Assembly (NCBI GenBank): GCA_958295815.1
Contig: OY282374.1
Coordinates: forward strand, 2,748,856 to 2,812,855
Length of the DNA stretch: 64,000 bases
From: Candidatus Poribacteria bacterium
GTDB lineage: Bacteria; Poribacteria; WGA-4E; WGA-3G
Direction of reading: 5' to 3'
The notes below the pieces were generated by a model, which saw only the letters and a program-made list of their open reading frames with translations, searched no databases and was not told where the DNA came from. The position numbers and the translations under genes are program-made. Shown here one piece after another: positions 1 to 8,223 of the stretch. The first letter of the stretch is position 1. The number at the start of each line of letters is the position of its first letter.

Positions 1-1
1 G

Positions 2-1384
2 CAAATGGCAACGCTCAGACGCCTTTCACACGAAAAATTCGTGGATCCAGCCATCGGCAAACTGCTGGATGAACTGGTTCCTTACGAAGAGCGTCTTGAT
101 TACGATTCGGACGAGGCGAGTCTGCTCCGCGTAACGCGGCGAGACTATGAACGTGCCACTAAAATACCGTCTGAATTCATGGCAGAAGTTACGAGCCACA
201 CCTCGGAATCCTATCAAGTATGGACCGAGGCACGTCCGGCGAATGACTTTGAACGGGTACGTCCGTATCTTGAGAAAACGCTGGAATACAGCAAACGGGC
301 AGCTGACTTCTTTCCGGGTCATGAGCACATCGCAGATTCGTTCATTGAATCGAGCGACTACGGGATGAAAGCGGCAGAGGTGAGCCGTGTATTCGCTGAA
401 CTTCGCGAAGAACTTGTTCCGATTGTTTCCGCTATTACATCGCAGCCACCCGCCGACGATTCGTGTCTGCACCAATACTTTCCAGAAGAACAACAACTTG
501 GGTTCGGTTTAAAAGTCGCTAAGCAGTTCGGCTACGATATGAACCGCGGACGACAGGATAAGACGCATCATCCTTTTATGACAAAATTTTCACTTGGCGA
601 TGTGCGGATTACGACACGGACGAAGGAGGATTTCCTCGGTGATGGGTTGTTCAGCACGTTGCATGAGACGGGGCACGCGCTTTATGAACAAGGCATCCGC
701 ATAGATTGGGAAGGGACACCACTTGCGGGTGGCACCTCTTCTGGAGTGCACGAGAGTCAGTCGAGGCTCTGGGAAAATATCGTTGGAAGAAGCAGAGGAT
801 TTTGGAAACACTATTACCCGCAGCTGCAAAGCATATTCCCCGATCAACTCGGCTCTGTTTCGTTAGATGTCTTCCATCGTGCCATTAACAAGGTGGAACG
901 CTCTCTCATCCGTACAAACGCAGATGAGGTAACATACAATCTGCACGTTATGTTGCGTTTCGATTTTGAATTGGCACTCTTAGAAGGTAAACTTGAAATT
1001 CGAGACCTGCCGAACGCATGGCGTGAACGGTTTGAAGCAGATATCGGTATCGTACCGCCAGATGACAAAGATGGCGTTTTGCAAGATGTACACTGGTACT
1101 ATGGATTGATCGGTGGTTCATTTCAAGGGTACACATTGGGTAACATATTGGGCGCACAATTCTACGCAACTGCCCTTAACGCACATCCCGAAATTCCTGA
1201 TGAAATTCAGAATGGCGAATTCGAGACTCTTCACACTTGGTTGAAGGATAATCTTTATCAGTACGGCTCGAAATACACAGCACCCGAAATCATTGAACGT
1301 GCAACTGGGAGTCCGCTGTCTATCAAACCCTATATGGCATACCTGCGGACGAAATATGGTGAATTGTACGACTTAGGAAATTAA
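2..1384 (+). CDS. Carboxypeptidase M32 (thermostable carboxypeptidase 1 family), 5' partial
   Basis: Metal-dependent carboxypeptidase of family M32, which removes C-terminal residues from peptides, probably in the cytoplasm. The zinc-binding HETGH sits at residues 220-224 counted from the ATG at 5, followed by ALYEQG. The downstream VHESQSRLWEN segment, also typical of M32, supplies the next glutamate. From that ATG the protein has 459 residues against about 500 for the family, and MATLRRLSHEKF normally lies inside the protein after a conserved helix. The frame stays open to the window edge, so I treat the gene as truncated by the window, with its start upstream. A lipoprotein gene follows 41 bases downstream on the same strand. 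Confidence 0.93.
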   Translation, partial: QMATLRRLSHEKFVDPAIGKLLDELVPYEERLDYDSDEASLLRVTRRDYERATKIPSEFMAEVTSHTSESYQVWTEARPANDFERVRPYLEKTLEYSKRAADFFPGHEHIADSFIESSDYGMKAAEVSRVFAELREELVPIVSAITSQPPADDSCLHQYFPEEQQLGFGLKVAKQFGYDMNRGRQDKTHHPFMTKFSLGDVRITTRTKEDFLGDGLFSTLHETGHALYEQGIRIDWEGTPLAGGTSSGVHESQSRLWENIVGRSRGFWKHYYPQLQSIFPDQLGSVSLDVFHRAINKVERSLIRTNADEVTYNLHVMLRFDFELALLEGKLEIRDLPNAWRERFEADIGIVPPDDKDGVLQDVHWYYGLIGGSFQGYTLGNILGAQFYATALNAHPEIPDEIQNGEFETLHTWLKDNLYQYGSKYTAPEIIERATGSPLSIKPYMAYLRTKYGELYDLGN

Positions 1385-1425
1385 GTATTTTTACAGCACG
1401 TCTACGCCTATAAGGAGAAAAAGTT

Positions 1426-1947
1426 ATGAGAAGCATACGGATGTTCCTCATTTTACTCCTCTGTGGTCTGTTGCAAGCATGTGGCGGACTTAAGTTAACC
1501 GATGTTTCCAAAAGTTCAGATGCATTGCAACTCACGAGTACCCAACAACAGACCATTCATCCGAAACTGAAACTCATCCGCGATATTGTTGAGGATTATG
1601 ACTTCGAGAAGAAACAGTTAGAGGCGGATTATCAGGTGTTTCGTGCAGGCATAACAGATCGGTACTACGATCGATATGAAAGCGGATTCACGAATATGCG
1701 GGCGCGCCGAGAGCTGAATGCGTTCCGAGACGAAGCACGAAAGTTTCTGAAGCAGCGTGAGATTTATATGGGCGAAATTAAGGAATTGGTTCAGGAAATC
1801 GCCTTGGAACTTACAGATGTGCAACGGGTTAAAATGGCTGAACTGAGACTCCCGAAATTGGACGTGCCTTTAATGCTCCAGCGCGACCCGTACAACGATC
1901 TGCGCTATGTTCCGAACCATCCGCTCGGCGGAGTAAACACGTTTTAG
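1426..1947 (+). CDS. Putative lipoprotein of unknown function
   Basis: A 173-residue protein that I do not recognise as a named family. The N-terminus is a lipoprotein signal: MRSIRMF, a hydrophobic run, and the lipobox LLQAC with Cys at about residue 19. The mature part is mostly helical and charged, with a likely coiled-coil segment around residues 55-135 containing many Glu, Lys and Arg, so it is probably a periplasm-facing helical lipoprotein. A clear Shine-Dalgarno AAGGAG lies about 10 bases before the ATG. It sits between the M32 peptidase and the beta-helix protein on the same strand and could be cotranscribed with both. Confidence 0.75.
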   Translation: MRSIRMFLILLLCGLLQACGGLKLTDVSKSSDALQLTSTQQQTIHPKLKLIRDIVEDYDFEKKQLEADYQVFRAGITDRYYDRYESGFTNMRARRELNAFRDEARKFLKQREIYMGEIKELVQEIALELTDVQRVKMAELRLPKLDVPLMLQRDPYNDLRYVPNHPLGGVNTF

Positions 1948-1960
1948 CGTAAGACAAGCA

Positions 1961-3286
1961 TTGGGTATGGATTACTACATCAGTTTACTCGGCGATGATT
2001 CAAACAGCGGTTCGTCCGAAACGCAGCCGTGGCGAAGTATTGAACGGGTGAACGCTACCGAATTGTTGCCGGGTGATTCGGTCTGGTTTCACGCAAATCA
2101 GATCTTCTATGGTAACCTTTGTCTTGCCGATGTTAGGGAATCTCATAGAGGAACGCCTGGGGTTGTGACAATCGGTTCCTATGGAGAAGGCAGGGCAACT
2201 ATTGATGCGGGTTCTGGTACTGGTTTCGTGGCGAAAAATAGGGGTGGTGTCCATCTGCAGGACCTGAATTTTATCGGTTCTGGGGCATCGGAGAATACTG
2301 GTTCTGGTGTTCTGTTCGTCAATACGCTACCAGGAAATGCCAAGTTTGCGGACATTCGGATACATCGGGTAGATGTCAGCGGTTTTAGGGATTCTGGGAT
2401 CAACTTTACGGCAGAACCTACGGACGGGAGTTGGAGCGGGTTCCGTGATGTGAGAATTACGGACAGCACAAGCCACGATAACGGAGACGCAGGTATCAGT
2501 TGTATTGGTGCTTGGAATCCTGAACAGTCTGGTTATGCACACACCGATTTTTATGTCGGCAATTGTAGTGCTTATAGAAACGCTGGGATCTCCGGTAAGG
2601 GCAATCATTCGGGAAACGGTATAGTGCTCGGACAGGTAGATGGGGCAACCATCGAGTATTGTTGTGCTTACGAAAACGGGACGCTGAACGATTATGAAGG
2701 TGGTGGACCTGTCGGCATCTGGGTTTGGGATGCGAACCGTGTTGTGATTCAGTTTAATGAGTCGCATCACAATCACACGGGCAGTAGAAAAGACGGTGGA
2801 GGGTTCGATCTGGACGGCGGTGTAACGAATTCGACTGTTCAGTATAATTATTCCCACGATAATGATGGGGCGGGGTATCTACTGGCACAATTCAGTGGTG
2901 CTCGCCCTTTTTATGGTAACATGCTCCGGTATAATCTGAGTGTGAATGACGGTAGGAAAAACAGTTATGGCGGGATCCACCTCTGGTCCACTGGGTCAAA
3001 TGGCGGTATTACGGACACAACTTTCTTTGAGAATCGGGTCTACATGGCACAATCTACCGATGACAATCCTGTTGTGGTTGACTGTACGAGCGACGGGATT
3101 CGTAATATCCGTTTCTACAATAACTTTTTCCAGACCGATGGGAGTGCGATGTTTGTCCGTGGTAAAACCAACCCGGAGGTAGCGTTTGAAGGTAACACGT
3201 ACGAAGAAAACGGGGAGTTTGCGAGATTTATGGCGCATGAAGTCGCTCAAAAAAGGCATTCAAAAACGCTTCGGCAGCGACCTTAA
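1961..3286 (+). CDS. Right-handed parallel beta-helix repeat protein
   Basis: A 441-residue protein with the look of a pectate-lyase-like right-handed beta-helix: short repeats rich in Asn, Gly and Asp and in V/I-x-N-x steps from about residue 80 to 420. The opening YYISLLGDDSNSGSSETQPW is like the DUF1565-type lead-in (xYVSxxGxDxNxGTxxxPW) of many beta-helix proteins. Such proteins bind or cleave polysaccharides, but I cannot identify catalytic residues, so the substrate is unknown. No signal peptide is visible. The start is TTG at 1961 or ATG at 1967, two codons apart, and neither has a strong ribosome site. It begins 13 bases after the lipoprotein gene, and its last 59 bases overlap the convergent nucleoside hydrolase. 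Confidence 0.8.
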   Translation: MGMDYYISLLGDDSNSGSSETQPWRSIERVNATELLPGDSVWFHANQIFYGNLCLADVRESHRGTPGVVTIGSYGEGRATIDAGSGTGFVAKNRGGVHLQDLNFIGSGASENTGSGVLFVNTLPGNAKFADIRIHRVDVSGFRDSGINFTAEPTDGSWSGFRDVRITDSTSHDNGDAGISCIGAWNPEQSGYAHTDFYVGNCSAYRNAGISGKGNHSGNGIVLGQVDGATIEYCCAYENGTLNDYEGGGPVGIWVWDANRVVIQFNESHHNHTGSRKDGGGFDLDGGVTNSTVQYNYSHDNDGAGYLLAQFSGARPFYGNMLRYNLSVNDGRKNSYGGIHLWSTGSNGGITDTTFFENRVYMAQSTDDNPVVVDCTSDGIRNIRFYNNFFQTDGSAMFVRGKTNPEVAFEGNTYEENGEFARFMAHEVAQKRHSKTLRQRP

Positions 3287-4196
3287 GGCAGACTTGGGCA
3301 TTTGGATCGGAACGTTGACGTTCAGGACGCAGGTCAGCAATTGTCATACCATTTGTTAAATCGCCCGCTGTTTCAACCTGGACGTACGCGTTGACACTTT
3401 CAAAATAGTCTGGATGCGTCAACATAGCGATTGGCAGCGCATCGTGGATATGAAATCCCCAGAACCCGACGTGTTCTCGGTAAAATTCCATGCAGGCTTG
3501 CGTTGCGTCCCAGAGGAAACGGGAAACTCTATCCTCTTGGTTTTCGGTTTCAGTACGTAACCTTTCACCGGTTAAAACGACTTGGTGTGTGGCATCAAGT
3601 GGTGCGATATGGACAGGCACTCCGAATTGGAAGACTTCGTGGGCTGCGTGTGGGTCAACAAAGATGTTGAATTCTGCTGTAGTCGTGACATTGCCGTATT
3701 CTTCAAAAACACCACCCATGATAATAATCTTCCGAAGTCGGCGCATCTTGGCAGGATCTTTACGGATTGCCGTTGCGAGATTCGTCAGCGGACCGAGTGC
3801 TACAATAATCAATTCGTCTGGATACTGTGCTGCCATCTCAAGAATGAGTTCTGTACCGGTCATGGATGAAAGGGTCGTGTTGGCAGGCGGATACAGCGGA
3901 CTACCGTTGGCATTTTGCAGGTGGCTGGTATTACCTAACCCGTCATCACCGTGGACGTGTGCTGCTGTCACGAGCGGTTTTATGAGCGGTGCTGCTTCCC
4001 CTTGGGCAATCATGGGAAATTCATCTAAGTCAAGCAATCCAAGAATCGTTAGCAGATTCTGTGTTGCTTGATCGACGGGGACATTTCCGCAGACAGTCGT
4101 TATTGCTGGGACGTGAAATTCATGGGATAGCATCGCGAGGAGAATAGCATAAGCGTCATCTACGCCTGGGTCGGTGTCTATGAGGATTTGTTGCAT
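3228..4196 (-). CDS. Inosine-uridine preferring nucleoside hydrolase family protein
   Basis: Hydrolyses the N-glycosidic bond of ribonucleosides to give ribose and base (nucleoside salvage). The calcium- and ribose-binding aspartate cluster is intact: DTDPGVDDAYA, with D7, D9, D13 and D14 counted from the chosen start. The family block EFNIFVDPHAA and a C-terminal FHIHDALP segment, which carries the late Asp and His, are present. I chose the ATG at 4196 (MQQILIDTDPG). The frame runs upstream to 4256, but that part is translated REP repeat and lacks family similarity. Length is 322 residues, usual for the family. The 3' end overlaps the beta-helix gene on the other strand by 59 bases. The physiological substrate is not certain. 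Confidence 0.92.
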   Translation of the reverse strand: MQQILIDTDPGVDDAYAILLAMLSHEFHVPAITTVCGNVPVDQATQNLLTILGLLDLDEFPMIAQGEAAPLIKPLVTAAHVHGDDGLGNTSHLQNANGSPLYPPANTTLSSMTGTELILEMAAQYPDELIIVALGPLTNLATAIRKDPAKMRRLRKIIIMGGVFEEYGNVTTTAEFNIFVDPHAAHEVFQFGVPVHIAPLDATHQVVLTGERLRTETENQEDRVSRFLWDATQACMEFYREHVGFWGFHIHDALPIAMLTHPDYFESVNAYVQVETAGDLTNGMTIADLRPERQRSDPNAQVCLKVAAEAFLNAFFERLHAP

Positions 4197-4215
4197 CGTC
4201 TGCCTTTTTGTTTGT

Positions 4216-4389
4216 AGTATTTTTTCGGGGAATTCGGGGTTACAAACCCCTCCCACAATGGAATATCACTTCAACCAATGAAGTCTAAAGCACTATTGGG
4301 GAATTCGGGGTTACAAACCCCTCCCACAATGGAATATCATTTCATACGATTTCTTGAAACGTTAAAAGGGGTACAACCCCTCCCACAAT
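4216..4389. repeat. Three REP-like hairpins (GGGGTT-ACA-AACCCC type)
   Basis: Three palindromes at 4236-4250, 4307-4321 and 4368-4380. The first two have the stem GGGGTT / AACCCC with loop ACA, and the third is shortened to GGGGT / ACCCC. Each is followed by TCCCACAA. Flanking text (AATGGAATATCA, TTCA) is also shared, so they look like tandem copies of a unit of about 60-70 bases. On the minus strand each reads TTGTGGGAGGGG and so on, which is the GTGG-plus-hairpin layout. Confidence 0.85.
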
Positions 4390-4548
4390 GTGAATATCAC
4401 TTCAAACGCTTTGTTCAAACATTTAAAACTTGTTAGTAATTAGTTGGGTTATCATACATTCCTTTAACGCCAGTTTAAAAAAAATATTAGAAGCCAAGAC
4501 CAACACATATTGAGCAAAAAAGCAATAAATTCACCCAGAATGAGGAGT

Positions 4549-4608
4549 TTTTTAGGGATCTAACCCCCTAAATCCCCCTTATCAGGGGGACTTTAATCGG
4601 AAATGCGC
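4549..4608. repeat. MITE-like core fragment (CCCCCTAAA...AGGGGGACT)
   Basis: Contains AACCCCCTAAATCCCCC followed by TTATCAGGGGGACTTT and an AAATGCGCCT tail. This core is shared with the larger elements near 22.4, 26.7, 31.8 and 61.6 kb. The inner part can fold as CCCCCTxxx / AGGGGG. The terminal repeats are not convincing here, so it is called a fragment. The remaining part of this gap (about 4390-4548 and 4609-4662) shows nothing recognisable. Confidence 0.6.
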
Positions 4609-4662
4609 CTACTTTAAATATTTATCAAACTCACGTTCCTTTAAGAATTTTAGCACTACATA

Positions 4663-5484
4663 ATGACTTTATTCAATGCATTTTTTCGTGGATTCCGCAT
4701 TCAGGATTGCCAGCGTCGGATTACTGGTATCTGCTTTATTTTATGCCTCGCTTTTTGTTCTCCGCTTGGCGCCCAAGTTAATATCTTTACCGATGAAACG
4801 ATGCGGCAGATGCAACTGAAACCGGGTTGGTATAACAGCATTGCCCTGGATTTAACTTATCGCGCCGGAAATACGGATCTGCTTACTGCGCGAACCCGAT
4901 TTCGCTCGGACTATCTGTCAAAAAGGTATCACGGTTTTGTCTTTGGAAGTCTCCAACAAGGCAGGCGTAAGGGTGCGTTTTTTATAAACAAAGGCATGGC
5001 ACATGCGCGAATTATCTGGCGATCAACACAGCATCTCCTTTTTGAATCCTTTGTCCAGAAACAATTCAACGAATCTATTTTGTTGAACGATCGGAATTTA
5101 GGAGGCGGTGGTGTCCGACTTGCGTTACGTCCAGCAAGTTCCAAATTCAACGTCTATCTCGGCATCGGGGCAATGTGGGAACACGAGCGCATTAATGATA
5201 AAGAATATGACGAAATAGCGACCCATATCGTTCGCTCAACCAACTATATCAATTGGACGTGGCAGTTAGATGAGCGGGTCACGACGAGCGCAACGGGTTA
5301 CTATCAATTTCATGTCCAACGTTTTCAAGATTATCGTATTCTGTTTGAGGGGAGTGTCACGTTCCGCTTGACGACGAAATTGGCGTTTCCGCTGCGTGTT
5401 AATTTCCGATACGATAGTGAACCACCAACCGGTATCCGAAAACATGATGTGGAAATTTTTAACGGATTACGGTATACTTTTTAA
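4663..5484 (+). CDS. DUF481 family outer-membrane beta-barrel protein
   Basis: A 273-residue protein of the DUF481 type (YdiY-like barrels). An N-terminal hydrophobic signal segment at residues 20-38 ends in LGAQ. The mature part then has alternating amphipathic strands: SIALDLTYRAGNTD, TRFRSDYLSKRYHGF, LFESFVQKQFNESILLNDR and so on. The last residues GLRYTF end in Phe, as expected of a barrel inserted by the BAM complex. It is probably an outer-membrane protein of unknown ligand. Other Met codons lie within the N-terminal 50 residues, but the ATG at 4663 gives a complete n-region and signal. No strong ribosome site is seen. Confidence 0.8.
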   Translation: MTLFNAFFRGFRIQDCQRRITGICFILCLAFCSPLGAQVNIFTDETMRQMQLKPGWYNSIALDLTYRAGNTDLLTARTRFRSDYLSKRYHGFVFGSLQQGRRKGAFFINKGMAHARIIWRSTQHLLFESFVQKQFNESILLNDRNLGGGGVRLALRPASSKFNVYLGIGAMWEHERINDKEYDEIATHIVRSTNYINWTWQLDERVTTSATGYYQFHVQRFQDYRILFEGSVTFRLTTKLAFPLRVNFRYDSEPPTGIRKHDVEIFNGLRYTF

Positions 5485-5490
5485 TGGATA

Positions 5491-5575
5491 TCAGCAGTCA
5501 GCAGTCAGTAGTCAGCAATCAGAAAGAGTCGGGAAATGTAAAGCTAAGATAAATTGTGCTTTAATAGCACAATTT
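5491..5575. repeat. AGTCAGC short repeats followed by a 10-bp hairpin
   Basis: Bases 5491-5520 are short imperfect repeats of the type CAGTCAG. They are followed by GAGTCGGGAAATGTAAAGC and a perfect hairpin with arms at 5551-5560 (AAATTGTGCT) and 5566-5575 (AGCACAATTT). The same GAGTCGGGAAATGTAAAGC lead-in occurs near 14516 before a different hairpin. The hairpin has no T-tract and ends about 40 bases before the next gene start, so it is not a normal terminator. Confidence 0.6.
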
Positions 5576-5616
5576 GAAACCTCGCCAGCGGAGATGGCAC
5601 GTAAAGGAGTGATTTC

Positions 5617-6591
5617 ATGAGGAAGCCGAAATTCTACGCTTGGATTTGGCAGGTGGGAATCAAAATTTGTCTAACTGTGGGTCTTATTACACTGTCAAAT
5701 ATCGGATGGGGAGACGGACATCTCCAAGTCGTGGAAAAGGATAAGAAGCTTGTTTTAACTGGCGAAATTTCTAAAGCCCTTGGTGAATATGAATCACATT
5801 TAAGGGGTGCGGTTGAATACCTTGTCTGTGGACGCGACGGTAAGGAATACGAGAGTCTTATTGTTGTCGATGCGACAACGCAGGAGATTCACAAAACTCT
5901 CAGCGAACTGGGTGTTGAAGTAGGCAAACCTCCGGGCTACGACGAGGCAAAAGATGAGCCGACATCACCGACAGGGACTGCTTTTGTTATGTTTGTCGAG
6001 TGGAAAAAAGACAATATGACGAAAAGGGTTCGCGCTGAAGAACTGGTTCTCAACGTTAAGACCCAAAAGCCGCTGCAACCAGTCGCTTGGGTCTATTCTG
6101 GTTCACGTATCGTGCCGGACTTGGACAGTGAAGATGAAGATGCGATGATGCCGCAGGCGTTCATGAGTAACGATATTGTCGCCTTGCGGTTGTTTGATGC
6201 AAGCGCGCTCTTCCAAAACCCGCTGCCTGAATCGTCAGAGGAGAATATCTATAAAAAGAACGATGCCTTGCTTCCTGAACTTGGGACACCCATCACACTT
6301 ACGATTGAGGTCAACGAGATGAAGCAATGGTACGTGCTCATCAGCGGCAAGGTGCAAGGTGTGGGGTTCCGTAATTTTACACAGCTTAATGCTCAGCAAC
6401 TTGGTGTTAATGGTTATGCGAAGAATTTAGCAAACGGCAAGGTTGAAGTCGTTGCTGAGGGTGACAAGTCGCAGTTGTATGCGTTAGTGGAATTCCTAAA
6501 GAAGGGACCGCGTTACGCGAGGGTTGATTCACTCGAAATCGACGGACGCGACTTCACTGGGGAATACAAAGGTTTCGGTATTCGGTATTAA
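5617..6591 (+). CDS. YdjY-like domain fused to acylphosphatase
   Basis: Two parts are visible. Residues 1-31 are a signal or anchor segment. Residues about 35-225 resemble the YdjY domain found in secreted planctomycete-like proteins (LVLTGEISK, GAVEYLVCGRDGKEYESLIVV). Residues 235-324 are a full acylphosphatase fold: SGKVQGVGFRNF with the phosphate-loop Arg252, and YAKNLANG with Asn270, the two residues needed for acyl-phosphate hydrolysis. Acylphosphatases are normally free cytosolic proteins of about 90 residues, so export as a fusion is unusual. The ATG at 5617 has GGAGTGATTTC before it. The next gene starts two bases after the stop, suggesting an operon with the nucleotidyltransferase. 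Confidence 0.85.
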   Translation: MRKPKFYAWIWQVGIKICLTVGLITLSNIGWGDGHLQVVEKDKKLVLTGEISKALGEYESHLRGAVEYLVCGRDGKEYESLIVVDATTQEIHKTLSELGVEVGKPPGYDEAKDEPTSPTGTAFVMFVEWKKDNMTKRVRAEELVLNVKTQKPLQPVAWVYSGSRIVPDLDSEDEDAMMPQAFMSNDIVALRLFDASALFQNPLPESSEENIYKKNDALLPELGTPITLTIEVNEMKQWYVLISGKVQGVGFRNFTQLNAQQLGVNGYAKNLANGKVEVVAEGDKSQLYALVEFLKKGPRYARVDSLEIDGRDFTGEYKGFGIRY

Positions 6592-6593
6592 TC

Positions 6594-7199
6594 ATGACGC
6601 AGACACTGTCCCCTTTTATTTCGGGGATCCTCCTTGCAGCGGGGCTTTCCTCTCGAATGGGAGAACCGAAGCAGCTACTCCCTTTTGGTGAAAGCACTAT
6701 TGTTGAGACCGTGGTGGATAGCATGCTCGGTGCTAAGTTTGATGAGGTCATCGTCGTGGTGGGGCACTGTGCAGCACAGGTTCGAGAGCAGCTGGGAACG
6801 CGCCCTATCAAAATTGTTTTTAATCCTGACTACCGAGAGGGAATGTTAACCTCAGCGCAGACTGGTATTCGCTCACTGCGGGGAAGCGATGCGTTCGCCT
6901 TGATGTTGGTAGACCAGCCGTTCATCACCACTGAATTGATTGATCAGGTTGTTGATGCCTACCTTCAAACAGACAATGGTATTGCGCTTCCAAGTTATAA
7001 TTACAAACGTGGTCATCCGGTTATTTTTGATCAGCGGTATGCAGACGAAATTCTTGCTTTAGGGACGGAAAGCGGCGGGGTGCGAACGCTCTTCAAGAAG
7101 TATGGCGACGATATTCATTATGTCACTGTAGATACGGATCGGGTGTTGCGGGATATTGATTACCGAGCAGATTATGAACGCGCAATCCGGGAAAAGTAG
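6594..7199 (+). CDS. MobA/MocA-like nucleotidyltransferase
   Basis: A 201-residue NTP-transferase of the MobA/MocA class. The nucleotide-binding start ILLAAGLSSRMGEPKQLLPF is at residues 12-31. The metal-binding MLVDQPF is present, as is the later RGHPVIF segment typical of CTP:molybdopterin cytidylyltransferase (MocA) and related enzymes. It would transfer CMP or GMP onto molybdopterin. The MoxR/CoxD-like ATPase next downstream fits, because both occur in molybdenum hydroxylase (xanthine or CO dehydrogenase) gene sets. No hydroxylase subunit lies in this window, so the substrate is an inference. It starts two bases after the acylphosphatase fusion. Confidence 0.85.
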   Translation: MTQTLSPFISGILLAAGLSSRMGEPKQLLPFGESTIVETVVDSMLGAKFDEVIVVVGHCAAQVREQLGTRPIKIVFNPDYREGMLTSAQTGIRSLRGSDAFALMLVDQPFITTELIDQVVDAYLQTDNGIALPSYNYKRGHPVIFDQRYADEILALGTESGGVRTLFKKYGDDIHYVTVDTDRVLRDIDYRADYERAIREK

Positions 7200-7311
7200 T
7201 CAGTCGCGATTCGGAGATCGCTCCTACAACGAAAAGCAGTCAGTCGCGATTCGGAGATCGCTCCTACAGTTTAAATCCATCGCGATTCGGAGATCGCTCC
7301 TACAACGAAGA
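7199..7311. repeat. Three tandem REP-like hairpins (GCGAT-TCGGAG-ATCGC type)
   Basis: Three copies of TCGCGATTCGGAGATCGCTC followed by CTACA, with 15-25 bases between them (AACGAAAAGCAGTCAG, GTTTAAATCCA). The stem GCGAT / ATCGC differs from the GGGAT / ATCCC stem of other loci, but base pairing is kept. They lie between the nucleotidyltransferase and the MoxR gene. Confidence 0.88.
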
Positions 7312-7349
7312 AACTTTTAATAGTCTTTGCGCTAAAATGAAATTAATTT

Positions 7350-8222
7350 ATGTTTAAATCCATCGAAGATGTCCAAGCCGTATGTGCAAAACATGCGTAT
7401 ATCGCAGATAAGGGTTTGGCGACGACCCTTTATCTGGCGCATCACCTCAAAAAGCCTATCTTTCTGGAAGGCGAACCGGGTGTCGGCAAGACAGAAGTCG
7501 CTAAAGTACTTGCGGATTCAACAAACGCCAAACTCATCCGACTGCAGTGTTATGAAGGTCTGGATGCAAACAGTGCGTTGTATGAATGGAATTACACACG
7601 TCAGATTTTGCAACTCCGTATTGATGAAGCACAGGGACGGGATAAAGAAGACATCGGCACGGATCTGTTCAGTGAGACCTTCCTGCTGAAACGTCCGTTG
7701 CTCGAGGCTATTCAGAGCGATAATGATGTTCCGCCTGTCTTACTCATTGATGAGGTAGACCGAAGCGATAGCGAATTTGAGGCGTTTCTGCTCGAAGTTT
7801 TGTCAGATTTCCAGATTACGATCCCGGAGATTGGCACAATCCGAGCGAAACATATCCCTCATGTTGTGCTGACGTCAAACCGGACACGAGAGGTACATGA
7901 AGCACTAAAACGTCGTTGTCTTTATCAGTGGATTGACTATCCGAGTATGGAGAAAGAACTGGCGATCGTTCAAACGAAGTTGCCAGATATTGATGAACAC
8001 CTGGCGCAACAGTTGTGTCAGATCATGCAGTTTTGGCGGCAAGGGGACTACTACAAGAAGCCGGGTGTAGCGGAAACGCTGGATTGGGCATTGGCACTCA
8101 TCGCACTTGGTAAGGCACAACTGGATGCGGATGTCGTAGCAGAAACGCTTGGGTGTGTCTTCAAGTATCAGGATGACATTCAACGTGCGCGCACAGTGGA
8201 ATTATCTGAATTAGGTTTATAG
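7350..8222 (+). CDS. MoxR-family AAA+ ATPase (CoxD-like)
   Basis: A 290-residue AAA+ ATPase of the MoxR group, closest in pattern to CoxD, the chaperone used to mature the molybdenum active site of CO dehydrogenase-like enzymes. Walker A is GEPGVGKT at residues 41-48, Walker B is LLIDEVDRSD near residue 132, and sensor 1 is VLTSNRTREV. The LQCYEGLDANSALYEWNY block is strongly conserved in this subgroup. Family members usually work with a VWA-domain protein (CoxE), which is not present here. It follows the MocA-like gene, separated only by the REP cluster, and the ABC permease begins two bases after its stop. Confidence 0.9.
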   Translation: MFKSIEDVQAVCAKHAYIADKGLATTLYLAHHLKKPIFLEGEPGVGKTEVAKVLADSTNAKLIRLQCYEGLDANSALYEWNYTRQILQLRIDEAQGRDKEDIGTDLFSETFLLKRPLLEAIQSDNDVPPVLLIDEVDRSDSEFEAFLLEVLSDFQITIPEIGTIRAKHIPHVVLTSNRTREVHEALKRRCLYQWIDYPSMEKELAIVQTKLPDIDEHLAQQLCQIMQFWRQGDYYKKPGVAETLDWALALIALGKAQLDADVVAETLGCVFKYQDDIQRARTVELSELGL

Positions 8223-8223
8223 A

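Noticed and set aside
3490..4071. 193-residue frame on the plus strand
   Set aside because: Antisense to the nucleoside hydrolase, which has clear catalytic motifs; no family signal in this frame.
4209..4256. N-terminal extension of the nucleoside hydrolase (start at 4256)
   Set aside because: The extra residues are translated REP repeat, and MQQILIDTDPG at 4196 is the normal family start. Similar reasoning removed extensions at 26613-26753 and 33010-33057.
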